From contig MEPO01000013.1 of the NCBI GenBank assembly GCA_001769805.1, positions 84,538-148,537 on the forward strand: a stretch of DNA of 64,000 nucleotides. The letters run 5' to 3'. Position 1 is the first letter of the stretch; each line of letters begins with the position of its first letter. Made by a program: the position numbers and the translations under genes. Positions 37,868 through 48,740 of the stretch are shown one piece after another. This DNA is from Bdellovibrionales bacterium GWA1_52_35 (GTDB lineage Bacteria; Bdellovibrionota; UBA1018). Under the pieces are notes generated by a model. That model did not search any database, was not told the origin of the DNA, and saw only the letters and a list, made by a program, of their open reading frames with translations.

Positions 37868-38859
37868 CAAAAAGCTCTGAGCAAGGCTTAACTGCGGGGG
37901 TGAAAAACCCAAATCCAATGTCGTCCGCCTCTTCCATCCTAACTGTAGGTTCCATGGCCTTTGATACGATTCGCACCCCTACCGGAGTGGCAGAATCCGT
38001 TCTCGGCGGCTCCGTGAATTATTTCTCCATTGCCGCCTCCTTTTTTGCCCCGGTTCAGGTCGTGGGTGTGGTTGGCGAGGATTTCCCGAGTACGCATCTG
38101 GACTGGCTTGCCTCCCGCCAAATTGACGTGAGCGGAATTGAGGTCGCGCTCGGCAAAACCTTTCATTGGACGGGTTCCTACGATGGCAACATGAATGAAG
38201 CCAAAACCCATTCAACAGCACTCAATGTCTTTGAAAGTTTCAATCCCCAGCTCCAGACCAAGCACCGCGATTCTTCTTACCTGTTTCTGGCCAATATCGA
38301 CCCGGTCCTGCAGCAACGAGTCCTTGACCAGAAAGGCACCTCCAATCTGATCGCCTGTGACAGCATGAACTTCTGGATCACGGGAAAGCTCGAGGAAGTA
38401 CGCAAGACTCTCAAGCGCATCGACGTTCTTTGCATCAACGAAGGTGAATCGGTTCTACTTTCCGGTCAGCGAAATTTGATGGCTGCAGCCACTGCGATCC
38501 GGAGCATGGGACCTTCCGTCCTCATTATCAAACGCGGTGAATACGGCGCCTCCCTGTTTACGGATCAGGGAATCTTTTTTGCCCCGGCTTTTCCCACTCA
38601 AACGGTCGTTGATCCCACGGGAGCCGGCGACAGTTTCGCGGGCGCCTTTATGGGATATCTGGCCAAAGTCGGTGCGCACCGGGATATGGCCAAAACTGAG
38701 CCTGAAAAATGGAACGCCCATTTGCGCCGGGCCGTGATCGCCGGGTGCGTGATGGCAAGCTTCACTGTCGAGGATTTCAGCGTTCACCGGCTGATGCGGC
38801 TGACGCCGGAAGAACTCAGCAGCCGCATGGATCATTTGTTGAAGATGATGCTCGTCTAA
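37864..38859 (+). CDS. PfkB family carbohydrate/nucleoside kinase
   Basis: LGGSVNYFSIAASFFAPVQVVGVVGEDFP, VDPTGAGDSFAGAFMGYL. Confidence 0.93.
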   Translation: MTKSSEQGLTAGVKNPNPMSSASSILTVGSMAFDTIRTPTGVAESVLGGSVNYFSIAASFFAPVQVVGVVGEDFPSTHLDWLASRQIDVSGIEVALGKTFHWTGSYDGNMNEAKTHSTALNVFESFNPQLQTKHRDSSYLFLANIDPVLQQRVLDQKGTSNLIACDSMNFWITGKLEEVRKTLKRIDVLCINEGESVLLSGQRNLMAAATAIRSMGPSVLIIKRGEYGASLFTDQGIFFAPAFPTQTVVDPTGAGDSFAGAFMGYLAKVGAHRDMAKTEPEKWNAHLRRAVIAGCVMASFTVEDFSVHRLMRLTPEELSSRMDHLLKMMLV

Positions 38860-40037
38860 GTCCTGGGAGTCGGTGCCCAGCCAGCCTGGATCATGGCCTC
38901 CAGCGGTGCGGGGTTCTTGCCCCGGTTTGACCAGGCTTCACGAATCGCCGCGAGCAGTTCCTGCTGGAAACGTTCACGCGAAAACTCCGCTGCGCGCGCG
39001 CGACAGTCGGCTTCCGAAAAATGTACGGTACCCGCTTCCATTTTCAGGACCGCCTCTTTCAAGGCATCCACCGTCTGCGGGCGGAAGAAGAGTCCGGTTT
39101 TTTCCGAAACTGTTTCTGAAGCCCCCCCTTCCCCATAAGCGATCACGGGTGCGCCTGAAGCCATAGCTTCAAGCGGCGTGATCCCGAAGTCTTCCACTCC
39201 CGGGAAAACAAAGGCCCTGCATTTAGAGTACAAATCGGTGATGACCTCGTTCGAACGGGATCCCAGAAATTCCACCGTGGGACCGGCTTTCTTCCTGAGT
39301 CTGGCTTCGTCCTGCCCGGAACCGACGATCAAAAGAGGAAGCTTCAGTTCATTGAAAGCCTGAACCGCCAGATCCACACGCTTGTAAGGGGCAAAAGCCC
39401 CGACCATCAGATAATGCCTCCCGGCATGTCGAGGCCGGTTGAAACGTGCAAGATCCGCGAAGGGATAAATGACTTTGGCATCCCGCGCGTAGGCTCTGCC
39501 GATCTGTTCACGGATATATTGACTGTTGCCGATGAGCAGGTCGACCCGCTCCTTTCCACTCACGCTGCGGTCCCAACGCTGGAAATAGCCTCGCAAAACG
39601 CGGGCAGCAAGCCGAACCGGCAGGGAAGCCTTCCCAGGGCCAAAGTAATCATCATAACGATCCCACATATAGCGCATGGGTGCGTGAACATAACTGACAT
39701 GGACGGCATCAGCGGGCTTGCGAATCCCCTTGGCGACACAATGAGACGAAGAAATCACCAAGTCAAAACCGCTGAGATCAAACTCCTCGATCGCGCGCGG
39801 CATGAGCGGCAGGTAATGCCGATATTTTTGTTCGGCATAAGGAAACTTTTGTAAAAAGCTCGTGTGCCGTTTCAGCGTGGTAAGCGTAGGTGCGATTTTG
39901 CCGGGAACGTACAAGAGAGTAAAAAGTTCTGCTTTCGGGAAAAGTTCGGCAATTGCTTCGAGCACATACTCGCCGCCGCGCATCCCGGTCAGCCAGTCAT
40001 GAACGAGTGCTACCCGAAGAGGAACGTCAAAGTTCAT
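38856..40037 (-). CDS. GT4-family glycosyltransferase
   Basis: VALVHDWLTGMRGGEYVLEAIAELFP, GSRSNEVITDLYSKCRAFVFPGVEDFGITPLEAMASGAPVIAYGEGGASETV. Confidence 0.93.
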   Translation of the reverse strand: MNFDVPLRVALVHDWLTGMRGGEYVLEAIAELFPKAELFTLLYVPGKIAPTLTTLKRHTSFLQKFPYAEQKYRHYLPLMPRAIEEFDLSGFDLVISSSHCVAKGIRKPADAVHVSYVHAPMRYMWDRYDDYFGPGKASLPVRLAARVLRGYFQRWDRSVSGKERVDLLIGNSQYIREQIGRAYARDAKVIYPFADLARFNRPRHAGRHYLMVGAFAPYKRVDLAVQAFNELKLPLLIVGSGQDEARLRKKAGPTVEFLGSRSNEVITDLYSKCRAFVFPGVEDFGITPLEAMASGAPVIAYGEGGASETVSEKTGLFFRPQTVDALKEAVLKMEAGTVHFSEADCRARAAEFSRERFQQELLAAIREAWSNRGKNPAPLEAMIQAGWAPTPRT

Positions 40038-41011
40038 AATTGAGTACGGAAGTAATCAATGCTTTCCCGAATACCTTCGGCGAAGCTGACCTTGGGCTCC
40101 CACTTCAGCAGCTCGCGTGCGCGCGTAATATCCGGGCAGCGCTTGCGGGGATCATCGGGGCGAGCCGGGAGGTACCGGAGTGTTGAACGTCCCCCTGTGG
40201 CCTCCTGAACAGTTTTGGCAAATTGCAGAATCGTCTGCTCCACGGGATTCCCGATATTCACCGGGACCGTGATCTTACTTTCGAAAAGCCGGAAGATACC
40301 CTCGATCAGATCCGAAACGTAACAGAAGCTGCGCGTCTGCTGACCTTGACCATGCACGGTCAACGGCTCACCCTTCAGCCCCTGGATACAGAGTTCCGGG
40401 ACAATCCTGCCATCATCCGGACGCATGCGAGGTCCGTAGGTATTAAAAATCCGGACAATCGCGCCGTTGAGCGGAGCCTGTTTCCTGGGTCCATTTTCCA
40501 CACCACGAATCGCGCTACTCACGTAGGCTTCGGCAAACCGTTTGGTTTCGTCGTAACAGGCTCGTGGACCGATCGTATTCACGTTGCCGAAGTAATCCTC
40601 GGTTTGCGGATGAACCAGAGGATCACCATAAATTTCGGAGGTGGAGGCCACCATGAAGCGGGCTTTGTGCTTCAGCGCCAGGCTGACGGTATTCATGGTA
40701 CCAATCGAGTCAACGGCGAGGATTTCAAACGGAATTCTTTCAAAATCAATCGGGCTGGCGGGACAGGCGAAGTGAAGAACTCCAGCGAGGCCATGCTTCT
40801 TGAAAAGCTTGAAGTCTTGTTCGTCAAACGGAAGAGTCACGTCATGTTCGATCAGATCGAAATGAGGTTGCCCCAGAATGGTGGAAAGATTTTCTTTACG
40901 GCCCGTGACAAAATTGTCGATCGCCGTGACGGCGTACCCACGCGAAAGGAAAAGTTCACAGAGATGAGACCCAATGAATCCGGAACCACCGGTGATCAGA
41001 ACATGCTTCAT
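40034..41011 (-). CDS. NAD-dependent epimerase/dehydratase, UDP-glucuronate decarboxylase-like
   Basis: VLITGGSGFIGSHLCELFL, HFACPASPIDFERIPFEILAVDSIGTMN, STSEIYGDPLVHPQTEDYFGNVNTIGPRACYDETKRFAEA. Confidence 0.93.
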   Translation of the reverse strand: MKHVLITGGSGFIGSHLCELFLSRGYAVTAIDNFVTGRKENLSTILGQPHFDLIEHDVTLPFDEQDFKLFKKHGLAGVLHFACPASPIDFERIPFEILAVDSIGTMNTVSLALKHKARFMVASTSEIYGDPLVHPQTEDYFGNVNTIGPRACYDETKRFAEAYVSSAIRGVENGPRKQAPLNGAIVRIFNTYGPRMRPDDGRIVPELCIQGLKGEPLTVHGQGQQTRSFCYVSDLIEGIFRLFESKITVPVNIGNPVEQTILQFAKTVQEATGGRSTLRYLPARPDDPRKRCPDITRARELLKWEPKVSFAEGIRESIDYFRTQL

Positions 41012-41028
41012 ATTGATTGCCGCCTCTT

Positions 41029-42156
41029 TTATATGCCTAACACACGTCGATAGATCCGGTCCATATGACGCCCGAGATTTGCTACACTATACCGCATGCG
41101 GACCCGCTTCATTGTTTCCGGATCAACCCTGGGTGCCAGAGGCTGTCCCGGTTTCCCCACCCGCAGCAAAGCCTCGATCCAACCTGACAAATCATTTGGA
41201 CCCACCCAGATTGCTTCATCTGCATGCAAGTCACAGAGGCCCTCTCGATGAGGCACAATGTCAGAGACCATGATCGGTGTTCCGATTGATGCGGCCTCAA
41301 CTGGGGGCAGACCAAAACCTTCATATAACGAAGGAAATACCAACGCACCCGCCCCGTACATCAGGCAAAGGGCCTCATCATCCATCAATGAGCCCAGTTC
41401 AACTATTCCGGGACTCCCGGGCTGGGCAATACCGTGCACGCTAAGCGCCAGTGGCCATAATTCTGCGCCGTCCAGAGCAGGTGAAGAGCGCGCCTTCTGA
41501 TAAGCTTCAGTCAGAAATCGCACGTTCTTATGCGGCTTGGGATTTGAGAGGCAGAAAAAATACTTTCCTTCATGCAAGCCAAACCGGCTCAGGACACTCG
41601 CAAGTCGCTCAGCCGCGGGTTTTGCAAAAAGTTCAGGACCGAGGGCATTGGGCACCACTTCAATTTCAGATTCTGGAACCGAGAGCCAAGCGGCGATTTC
41701 CTGCTTTGAAAATTCGGAGACGGTCAGAAGTTCCACAGCATTGCGCGCGAAGCGCTTGAGAATTCGACTGTAATAAAGACGCTCTTTGAATCCGCCGTAA
41801 GTCCGGTGGTTCAAATCATGGACAGTCACCAGGGAGGGACAGGGTGCCCAAAGAAGGCTCGAGAAGGTCGGGCTGTGATAGGCAGCAGCTCGCTCGGCAT
41901 TCAGAATTTTTGGAATTTCGACGAGTTCCTTGAAATTCAGAAAATCACTGCTGACTTCAAGCATCCGGAAAGTTTCGAAAGCCTTGAGATCTGTAGTCGC
42001 GTTGACCAGGAAAACCGGCTCGTAGGGCAGGCCACGGCTTTCTGCCCGAACCAGCCGAAGTCCGTCGGCCAGCCGCCAAACATAACGGGCAAAGCCATGA
42101 GGCACTCGCGTCACCATTCGCCCGTCGATCACAATTTTCTTTATTTCAGAATTCAT
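41029..42156 (-). CDS. GT4-family glycosyltransferase
   Basis: DGRMVTRVPHGFARYVWRL, LMYGAGALVFPSLYEGFGLPPVEAASIGTPIMVSDIVPHREG. Confidence 0.9.
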   Translation of the reverse strand: MNSEIKKIVIDGRMVTRVPHGFARYVWRLADGLRLVRAESRGLPYEPVFLVNATTDLKAFETFRMLEVSSDFLNFKELVEIPKILNAERAAAYHSPTFSSLLWAPCPSLVTVHDLNHRTYGGFKERLYYSRILKRFARNAVELLTVSEFSKQEIAAWLSVPESEIEVVPNALGPELFAKPAAERLASVLSRFGLHEGKYFFCLSNPKPHKNVRFLTEAYQKARSSPALDGAELWPLALSVHGIAQPGSPGIVELGSLMDDEALCLMYGAGALVFPSLYEGFGLPPVEAASIGTPIMVSDIVPHREGLCDLHADEAIWVGPNDLSGWIEALLRVGKPGQPLAPRVDPETMKRVRMRYSVANLGRHMDRIYRRVLGI

Positions 42157-43442
42157 AAAGTTTTTCCGGGACTGATTGAGTCATCAATTGGCGTTGCCCA
42201 AAGCAGGAGCCAGGCAATCATGAATGCCAGCTGATGCTGCACTTTGGCTTCCCAGAAATTCACCTGAGTCAGGCCATTGATATGAAAGACAACAAACGCG
42301 CAGAGCAGCCCGACTGGGAATTTGAGACCGCTCGGGCTGTGCAGCGCCTTCCCAAGAATAATAAAAATCACCCACCACCAGCCCACCCAGGCGAGCGTGC
42401 CGAGAGCACCCGTTCCACCCAGCAGATCCAATACATTACTGTGGGCATGCCCGGAAAAAACCGGCGCTCCTAGCGGAGTCCTCGCCTCAAGAAAATAAGC
42501 AGAAGCCTCTTCATTCATCCGCCAGCCAGTACCGGTCAAAGGACGGTTTTTAAAAAATTCCAAATTCGCGTTCCAGAGGGCCTGCCGGTCCCCCACTCCC
42601 ATCGAAGCCTGAACCCGGCTCTGGATTTTTGGATGCTGCAGAACCAGTCCCACCCCGAGTACCACCAGAATTGACGCCATAATAGCCCACTTCCGCGGAA
42701 GACTCAGAAGCGACCAGAGCAGAAGCCCGATCGGCAAGGCGACCCAGAGCATTCGCGAGTAGGTTCCCAGGAGAGCCACAACCCCGAGCCCAACTGCGAT
42801 GATCAATACCCCGCGACTGAGCCCGCGACCCAAGAGACCAGCGGGCTTACGCGCCAGATCCAGAACGGCAAAGAACGGAAAAATAAAAATGCTTGCCACC
42901 GAGAGGTGATGTCCTAGGAACAGAGTCGTATGAAAGTAGGGCTCGTTACCCGGAATGACCTGTGGTCTCGGCCACCCGGTGAAATATTGAACAATCCCGA
43001 TAAGCGACAGGAGAACGAAAGCCCAGATCCAGCACTGAAGCACCGCTCTTCGATTTGAAGTGCTGAGATTTTTCAAGCCGACCCAGAGCAAAAGCGGCCA
43101 GAACAGATACCAGAGCTTGCTTGAGGTTCTCCAGAACTGAAGACGAAGAGCATGTCCCTCGTATAACGAAGGGAAAACACGAGCAGCCAGCAGACTGAGC
43201 AGCAGGGTTGCGGCAAGTGCGAGCGAAGCGCGAAAAAACATTTTCCCGGAATTTTGCGCACAAGCTTCCCTCAACTCATGCCAGAGCCCATTTCCGTGAG
43301 AGCCCGCCTGAACTCTGGCGTGGTAAAAAACGGCCACCAAAACCAGGAATGCTGAAATGCTCATTGCAGCCATTGAGACCAGACTGCAAACGGCATAAAA
43401 GCCCAGCGCGGCAGTCAGCAGGAATTCAGACCTTCGGCTCAT
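42153..43442 (-). CDS. O-antigen ligase / polymerase family membrane protein
   Basis: Many TM segments; TGTGWRMNEEASAYFLEARTPLGAPVFSGHAHSNVLDLLGGTGALGTLAWVGW. ATG at 43442 preferred over 43544. Confidence 0.85.
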   Translation of the reverse strand: MSRRSEFLLTAALGFYAVCSLVSMAAMSISAFLVLVAVFYHARVQAGSHGNGLWHELREACAQNSGKMFFRASLALAATLLLSLLAARVFPSLYEGHALRLQFWRTSSKLWYLFWPLLLWVGLKNLSTSNRRAVLQCWIWAFVLLSLIGIVQYFTGWPRPQVIPGNEPYFHTTLFLGHHLSVASIFIFPFFAVLDLARKPAGLLGRGLSRGVLIIAVGLGVVALLGTYSRMLWVALPIGLLLWSLLSLPRKWAIMASILVVLGVGLVLQHPKIQSRVQASMGVGDRQALWNANLEFFKNRPLTGTGWRMNEEASAYFLEARTPLGAPVFSGHAHSNVLDLLGGTGALGTLAWVGWWWVIFIILGKALHSPSGLKFPVGLLCAFVVFHINGLTQVNFWEAKVQHQLAFMIAWLLLWATPIDDSISPGKTL

Positions 43443-43462
43443 TCGACTCAGGGGGATTGCCT

Positions 43463-44419
43463 TCACGACGTGAGTTCTCCAAATTTCTTGCGTTTCACAG
43501 GGTTCTTTCCTGAACCGACATGACAGACGGGGCGAATTTGACAATTTTTGCAGATTTCCGCTAAATACTTTCCGGTACAGACATCCAGTATCCCCAGACG
43601 CGAAAGAGCGAAGTCATAGCGAACCGGGTCCTGGGGATCGGCCCCCCGCAAAGCCGAGGTCACTTCAAGAGCTGTCTTCCAGTCGGTTGCCTTTCTTTCG
43701 GTCAGCCGCAGATAACGACTGATCCGCGAGACATGGGTATCCATTGGCATGATCAACTGATGCGGGGCCAGGAAACGTCCGGCGGGGAAAGTTGTGCAAA
43801 GAGCGCTGCCCTGGGTCCAAAGCCCGGGATCAATTGAATCCGAACGTCCCATCCAGCGGAGGAACATACACCACCGTTTGCAGCAACTGCCGGAAGCCGG
43901 TGCCGTCAGGAAAAATCGAAGCCCCGGGGTCGCCGAAGCGCCGCCGGACCAGGCACTCCAGTCGGCAATGAGTAGGTTCAAGGCACCGGAGATGTCTTTG
44001 TCCGCTGGAGCAAGGTTTTTAGTGAAATGCGCTCCCAATGTGCCATACGTGGACCAGCTCCTTGAAAGCAATCCCAGCAGCTTCAATAAATCCGCGCCGG
44101 TGTTAAATCGATGAACCCAGCTCTGGAATTCTCTTTCTGCCTTTTTGCGAAAAGCAGGACTCTCCATTTGCCCGGCGAAATCTGCAGGTCTTTCAGCCAA
44201 AAGTGCCATGCGCTCCAGGGCAGAGGAAACCGAGCGACGGATCTGGACGACGTTGCCATACGCCAGAAGAGCGGCGATCAGACCCACGACCTCCTGATCA
44301 TAGGGATCCGGATACCGCGTCATGAACTCCAGAGGATCTGAATTCAGCAATTCGCGCCGATGGTATTGCAGGACCAGCCGGTCAAGAAAAGTCGCAAGAG
44401 GTTTCGCAAGAGGGGTCAA
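43463..44419 (-). CDS. TIGR02757-like conserved protein
   Basis: DPLEFMTRYPDPYDQEVVGLIAALLAYGNVVQIRRSVSSALERM, PMDTHVSRISRYLRLTERKATDWKTALEVTSALRGADPQDPVRYDFALSRLGI, Cys-rich C-terminus. Confidence 0.8.
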   Translation of the reverse strand: MTPLAKPLATFLDRLVLQYHRRELLNSDPLEFMTRYPDPYDQEVVGLIAALLAYGNVVQIRRSVSSALERMALLAERPADFAGQMESPAFRKKAEREFQSWVHRFNTGADLLKLLGLLSRSWSTYGTLGAHFTKNLAPADKDISGALNLLIADWSAWSGGASATPGLRFFLTAPASGSCCKRWCMFLRWMGRSDSIDPGLWTQGSALCTTFPAGRFLAPHQLIMPMDTHVSRISRYLRLTERKATDWKTALEVTSALRGADPQDPVRYDFALSRLGILDVCTGKYLAEICKNCQIRPVCHVGSGKNPVKRKKFGELTS

Positions 44420-44529
44420 GAGGTCTCCTTGAGACCTTTTCTATACTGCACCGCATACCTCGAAGCAATCCATCTCGAAAAGCATTCCGCCATTGTCAAA
44501 GCGCGCCCAGCCATTTATTCAGATAAGAC

Positions 44530-45111
44530 ATGACCCTGAAGCCCGTTACACCTGCGTGCATCTCAATTGTCTGCTGTCTGCTGCTCCTGATTCCGGGTGC
44601 AAACGCGCAACCCAGCGCCAGGATCAACTCCGGCCCGATTCCAGAAGCTCCCAGCCGGCCTCCCGAACTCGCCGTTGGACAGCCGTTGGACCCCTTCCGT
44701 TGTGAGCGGGAATTTATCTATCAGGGTGAACGCATTCAATGCGACACGATGATCCGTCAAGACGGCGAACGCCTGCGGCCGATCATCCGCGAAGTGCCCG
44801 AAGCCGTTGCTGAACTCGACCAATATCAAAGAAACCGGAGGAATATCCGCTCCGCTGCCTACATCGGAACAGCCGGCATTCTTGTGATGATTGCGGGATC
44901 ACTTCTCGGCAGGGTCAACAGGGAAACCAGCAGCTTCACCCGGAATTTCGTCACTTATGGTGGTTTGACACTGACCGCCGGGACGGTGCTTTATGGTATC
45001 AGTACCCTTCAAAGCAATGAAGCCCATCTGGGTAATGCGGTCCGAATCTACAATGAGCACCGCCCGAACCGTCCCATCGAGCTTCAATTTACAACGGACG
45101 TGAGTTTTTAA
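44530..45111 (+). CDS. Secreted/membrane hypothetical protein
   Basis: Signal peptide ACISIVCCLLLLIPGANAQ; second hydrophobic region. Confidence 0.55.
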   Translation: MTLKPVTPACISIVCCLLLLIPGANAQPSARINSGPIPEAPSRPPELAVGQPLDPFRCEREFIYQGERIQCDTMIRQDGERLRPIIREVPEAVAELDQYQRNRRNIRSAAYIGTAGILVMIAGSLLGRVNRETSSFTRNFVTYGGLTLTAGTVLYGISTLQSNEAHLGNAVRIYNEHRPNRPIELQFTTDVSF

Positions 45112-45117
45112 ATAAAT

Positions 45118-45417
45118 ATGGCATACGATCATGGCGGAAAATGTTGGCACTGCGGTACGGACCTGACCCCCCTGGATTATGGCCGGGAAGATACCTGTAC
45201 GAAATGCGGACGCGATACGAAAGCCTGCAAAGGCTGCTCTTTTTATGATGCTTCCGCCAACAATTCCTGCCGGGAATCCCAAGCTGACCGGGTCCTGGAC
45301 AAGGAAAGATCGAATTTTTGCGATTACTTTCGCCCATCCTTGGGCAAGCCCGGGGCCCAGGCTGCCTCGAGGGATGCCCTCAAGGCAGCGGCAGACGCGC
45401 TTTTCAAGAAAAAGTAA
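45118..45417 (+). CDS. Small zinc-ribbon-like protein
   Basis: [64 protein letters not shown]; multiple CxxC. Confidence 0.75.
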   Translation: MAYDHGGKCWHCGTDLTPLDYGREDTCTKCGRDTKACKGCSFYDASANNSCRESQADRVLDKERSNFCDYFRPSLGKPGAQAASRDALKAAADALFKKK

Positions 45418-45463
45418 GCACTGGATTTGCCTACTCGCAAAGTCCTGTGTTAGCACAGGGACT

Positions 45464-45943
45464 ATGGCTCAAGAAAAAATCCCCATGACCGTTCTGGGCA
45501 AAAAACGCCTGGAAGAAGAGTTGAAAAACTTAATGTCTGTCGAGCGTCCCACGATCATCAAAGCCATCGAAGTGGCGCGCGGCCACGGCGATCTTTCGGA
45601 AAACGCCGACTACTCCGCGGCTAAGGAACGGCAAGGTTTTATCGAAGGCCGCATTCAGGACATCAACGGCAAGCTGGCCCGGGCCCAGGTCGTCGACCCC
45701 ACGACAATCAAATCAGAAAAGGTGGTTTTCGGCGCAACTGTCGTGGTTGAGGATCAGGGCAATGGAAAGCAGACAACTTATCAGATCGTCGGCGTGGATG
45801 AAGCCGATATCAAGAGCGGCAAAGTGGGAATCACTTCACCGATTGCCCGTGCGTTGATCGGAAAGTCTGAAGGAGATGAAGTCGTCGTTCTGGCACCCAA
45901 AGGGGAAATTCGTTACGACGTCATCAAAATCATCTACCAGTAA
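45464..45943 (+). CDS. greA: Transcription elongation factor GreA
   Basis: [60 protein letters not shown]. The track ORF begins earlier at 45179. Confidence 0.96.
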   Translation: MAQEKIPMTVLGKKRLEEELKNLMSVERPTIIKAIEVARGHGDLSENADYSAAKERQGFIEGRIQDINGKLARAQVVDPTTIKSEKVVFGATVVVEDQGNGKQTTYQIVGVDEADIKSGKVGITSPIARALIGKSEGDEVVVLAPKGEIRYDVIKIIYQ

Positions 45944-48128
45944 TAATTCTGCGCTCCGCGCGAGTGGTGCAGAGACCCCGATTCAATTTGTCAAAGGAGT
46001 AGGGCCTCGTCTGGGCGCCATTTTTCAAAGTCGCGGCATCGAAACCGTACGGGACATCCTCTTCTTCTTCCCCAGAGCCTACGAAGACCGTACCCATTTG
46101 CTCACAGTCTCTGAGCTGAAAGAGGGCCAGAAGGCGTCAATAGCCGTCAGGGTTGCCGGCAAGCGCCAGATCCCGACCCGCAGTTACGGAAAAACAATTC
46201 TGGAAGTCCGCTGCGAAGACAGCTCCGGCCCGCTCCTTCTGAAGTGGTTTCATGCACCACGCGGAATGGAGGCGCGTTTTACAACAGGAGCCCAGCTGAT
46301 CGCCACCGGTTTGGTCAAACGCTACATGGGTCGTAGCGAAATTATTCATCCGGAGATCAACTGGGGGGTTTCCATTGGTAGCGCTGATGGCGCCGCGACG
46401 AGCGCCGGACAGCCTCACGTCGGCAGAATGATTCCCATCTACACTGAGATTGAAGGAATCCAAAGCCGGACACTGCGAAAGATCCAGTGGGAAGCCGTTG
46501 AGAAATTCGCCGAAACTCTCACCGAGGATCTGCCTGAAGTCTTTCTGCAGAAACATGGCCTGCCGAAATTGGCCGAATCCATACGCAAGATTCACTTTCC
46601 GCCGGACAATACGGTTTCCACTGAAGACCTGGTGAATTTCAAAACGCCTTTTCACCAACGCCTTGTTTACGAGGAATTTTTTAAATTCGAGTATCTGATC
46701 CTCAAGCAACGGCTCAAGATGGAACGCGAAAACGCCCAGGCTTTCGGTCAGCACGGTGGCCTGGCCGTGCTCCGTGATTCTGAAAGTAAGCTTCCGTTTC
46801 AACTCACAGGCGGTCAGAAAACCGCACTCCGGGAAATTCTCGAAGATCTGGCCCAGCCTCATCCGATGAACCGTCTCATTCAGGGGGATGTCGGCTCCGG
46901 GAAAACAGCTGTGGCTTTTCTCGCCGCAGGTTGCGTGCTGGCCGAAGGCGCGCAGGCTGCTTTGATGGCACCCACTGAAATTCTGGCCGAGCAACATGTC
47001 AAGACGGCTCGGAGGCTTTTCGGCGGGCGGCTCAATACTGCCCTGCTGACAGGAAAAACTCCTGCCGATGAACGCCTTGAATTGTTCCGGCGCCTGGAAG
47101 GGGGCGAACCCTTACTGCTGATCGGCACCCATGCGCTGCTGGAGGACCCGGTGGTCTTCGCCAATCTCGGGTTGGTGATGATTGACGAACAGCATCGTTT
47201 TGGAGTGGAGCAGCGCAGAACTCTTCGAAAAAAGGGTTCTCATTTAAATCCTGACGGCCTGTCGCGGCTTCCACATTCTTTGATTCTGACCGCGACGCCG
47301 ATTCCCCGAACTCTGGCCCTGACGGCCTACGGGGATCTTGCCGTGACCAGCATCACCGAACTTCCCCCAGGCCGTACTCCGGTCCAAACCCGTCTGGTTC
47401 GCGAGAACGCTGACCGGCTGCGCGCCTACGAGCATATTGGTAAAGAGCTTGCCAATGGGCGGCAGGCTTATTTTATTTTCCCTCTGGTCAATGAAAGCGA
47501 AGCAGAGGGCTTCACGCAGCTTAAGTCTGTCATAGTTGAAGCGGAGCGACTCGGCAAAGAGGTATTCCCTGAGTTCACCGTCGGCATCCTGCATGGTCAG
47601 ATGAAGTCAGATGAGAAGGCCTGCGTCATGGCCCGATTTCAAGCGAACGAAATTCAGATCCTTGTTTCCACAACCGTTGTTGAGGTGGGCGTGGACGTTC
47701 CAAATTCTTCAATTATTGCTATTGAGCACGCAGAGCGTTTCGGACTCTCCCAGTTGCACCAGCTCCGCGGGCGTGTCGGACGCGGCCAACACCTCTCCTA
47801 CTGCTATTTGCTCACAAGCTCCCGGACCGGGGAAGTTGCAAACCAGCGGTTGGACATTCTTGAGGAAACGACGGACGGATTTAGGATATCCGAAGCTGAT
47901 CTTGAGATTCGGGGACCTGGGGAGTTCATAGGTACCCGGCAGGCAGGAGCCCTTCCTTTTCGACTCGCCAACCTCGTCCGGGACCGCGACTGGCTACTGA
48001 AGGCCCGAGATGATGCAAGTACATTACTGAAAGAAGACGCTGACTTAATAAATAAAGAGCATGCTTCCCTGCTCCGTTACTTTACCCGCGAAGGCCAGCT
48101 CCACCTGGAGCGCCTAAAAACATCATAA
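45876..48128 (+). CDS. recG: ATP-dependent DNA helicase RecG (start uncertain)
   Basis: [75 protein letters not shown]. Confidence 0.96.
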   Translation: MKSSFWHPKGKFVTTSSKSSTSNNSALRASGAETPIQFVKGVGPRLGAIFQSRGIETVRDILFFFPRAYEDRTHLLTVSELKEGQKASIAVRVAGKRQIPTRSYGKTILEVRCEDSSGPLLLKWFHAPRGMEARFTTGAQLIATGLVKRYMGRSEIIHPEINWGVSIGSADGAATSAGQPHVGRMIPIYTEIEGIQSRTLRKIQWEAVEKFAETLTEDLPEVFLQKHGLPKLAESIRKIHFPPDNTVSTEDLVNFKTPFHQRLVYEEFFKFEYLILKQRLKMERENAQAFGQHGGLAVLRDSESKLPFQLTGGQKTALREILEDLAQPHPMNRLIQGDVGSGKTAVAFLAAGCVLAEGAQAALMAPTEILAEQHVKTARRLFGGRLNTALLTGKTPADERLELFRRLEGGEPLLLIGTHALLEDPVVFANLGLVMIDEQHRFGVEQRRTLRKKGSHLNPDGLSRLPHSLILTATPIPRTLALTAYGDLAVTSITELPPGRTPVQTRLVRENADRLRAYEHIGKELANGRQAYFIFPLVNESEAEGFTQLKSVIVEAERLGKEVFPEFTVGILHGQMKSDEKACVMARFQANEIQILVSTTVVEVGVDVPNSSIIAIEHAERFGLSQLHQLRGRVGRGQHLSYCYLLTSSRTGEVANQRLDILEETTDGFRISEADLEIRGPGEFIGTRQAGALPFRLANLVRDRDWLLKARDDASTLLKEDADLINKEHASLLRYFTREGQLHLERLKTS

Positions 48129-48151
48129 AATAGTTATACTCACAGGAATAC

Positions 48152-48175
48152 TGCAAAATGCAACGGCATTTTGCA
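48152..48175. promoter_or_regulatory. 10-bp inverted repeat TGCAAAATGC-AACG-GCATTTTGCA between recG and the XRE regulator gene
   Basis: Perfect arms, 4-nt loop, no T-tract. Confidence 0.45.
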
Positions 48176-48280
48176 TTGTAAGTAATCTGAATTACTCAAT
48201 TTTTTGACTTGAAAAGCCGCTAAAAAGAGGCGATACACTCATTGACTGATCATGGTCGGAAAGTTTAGAGTTAAATGTAT

Positions 48281-48730
48281 ATGCTTAACTTAATCAAGCG
48301 TCCGAAGGTGGTAGGGGAATTTATTCGAAAACGGCGTGAAGCCCTCAGCCTCTCACAGCGCGCTATCGGGCTCATGTTCGATCCTCCGGTCACAACCCAG
48401 TTTATTTCAAATGTTGAACGCGGTGTAACGCCTTTGCCGCCTGCTCATGTGCCTACCCTGGCCAGAGCGCTGGCAGTGAATGAGAGTGAACTCACCGTCC
48501 TGCTTGAGCGTGAATACACGATGAAGCTTTCGGATCGTCTGGGTAAACCCGGTGATTCTGCTGCTGAATCCGTTCCTGTTTTAAGCATTGAGCAATCTGA
48601 TTATGATTTCATGCGCAATATGTATGAAGCCTACCAGAACGCAGATCCCAAAACGAAGCAAGCGTTTACCGAATTATGCAAGAACATGCTCAAGGTCGAT
48701 ATAATCCAGTTCGGAACAAATAAATCCTGA
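48281..48730 (+). CDS. XRE-family helix-turn-helix regulator
   Basis: FIRKRREALSLSQRAIGLMFDPPVTTQFISNVERGVTPLPPAHVPTLARALAVNESEL. Confidence 0.85.
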   Translation: MLNLIKRPKVVGEFIRKRREALSLSQRAIGLMFDPPVTTQFISNVERGVTPLPPAHVPTLARALAVNESELTVLLEREYTMKLSDRLGKPGDSAAESVPVLSIEQSDYDFMRNMYEAYQNADPKTKQAFTELCKNMLKVDIIQFGTNKS

Positions 48731-48740
48731 TATCATTCGT

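Noticed and set aside
40223-41053. 276-aa plus-strand ORF opposite the epimerase
   Set aside because: Shadow ORF of a clear NAD-dependent epimerase/decarboxylase.
46137-46997. 286-aa minus-strand ORF inside recG
   Set aside because: Antisense to recG with no domain signature.
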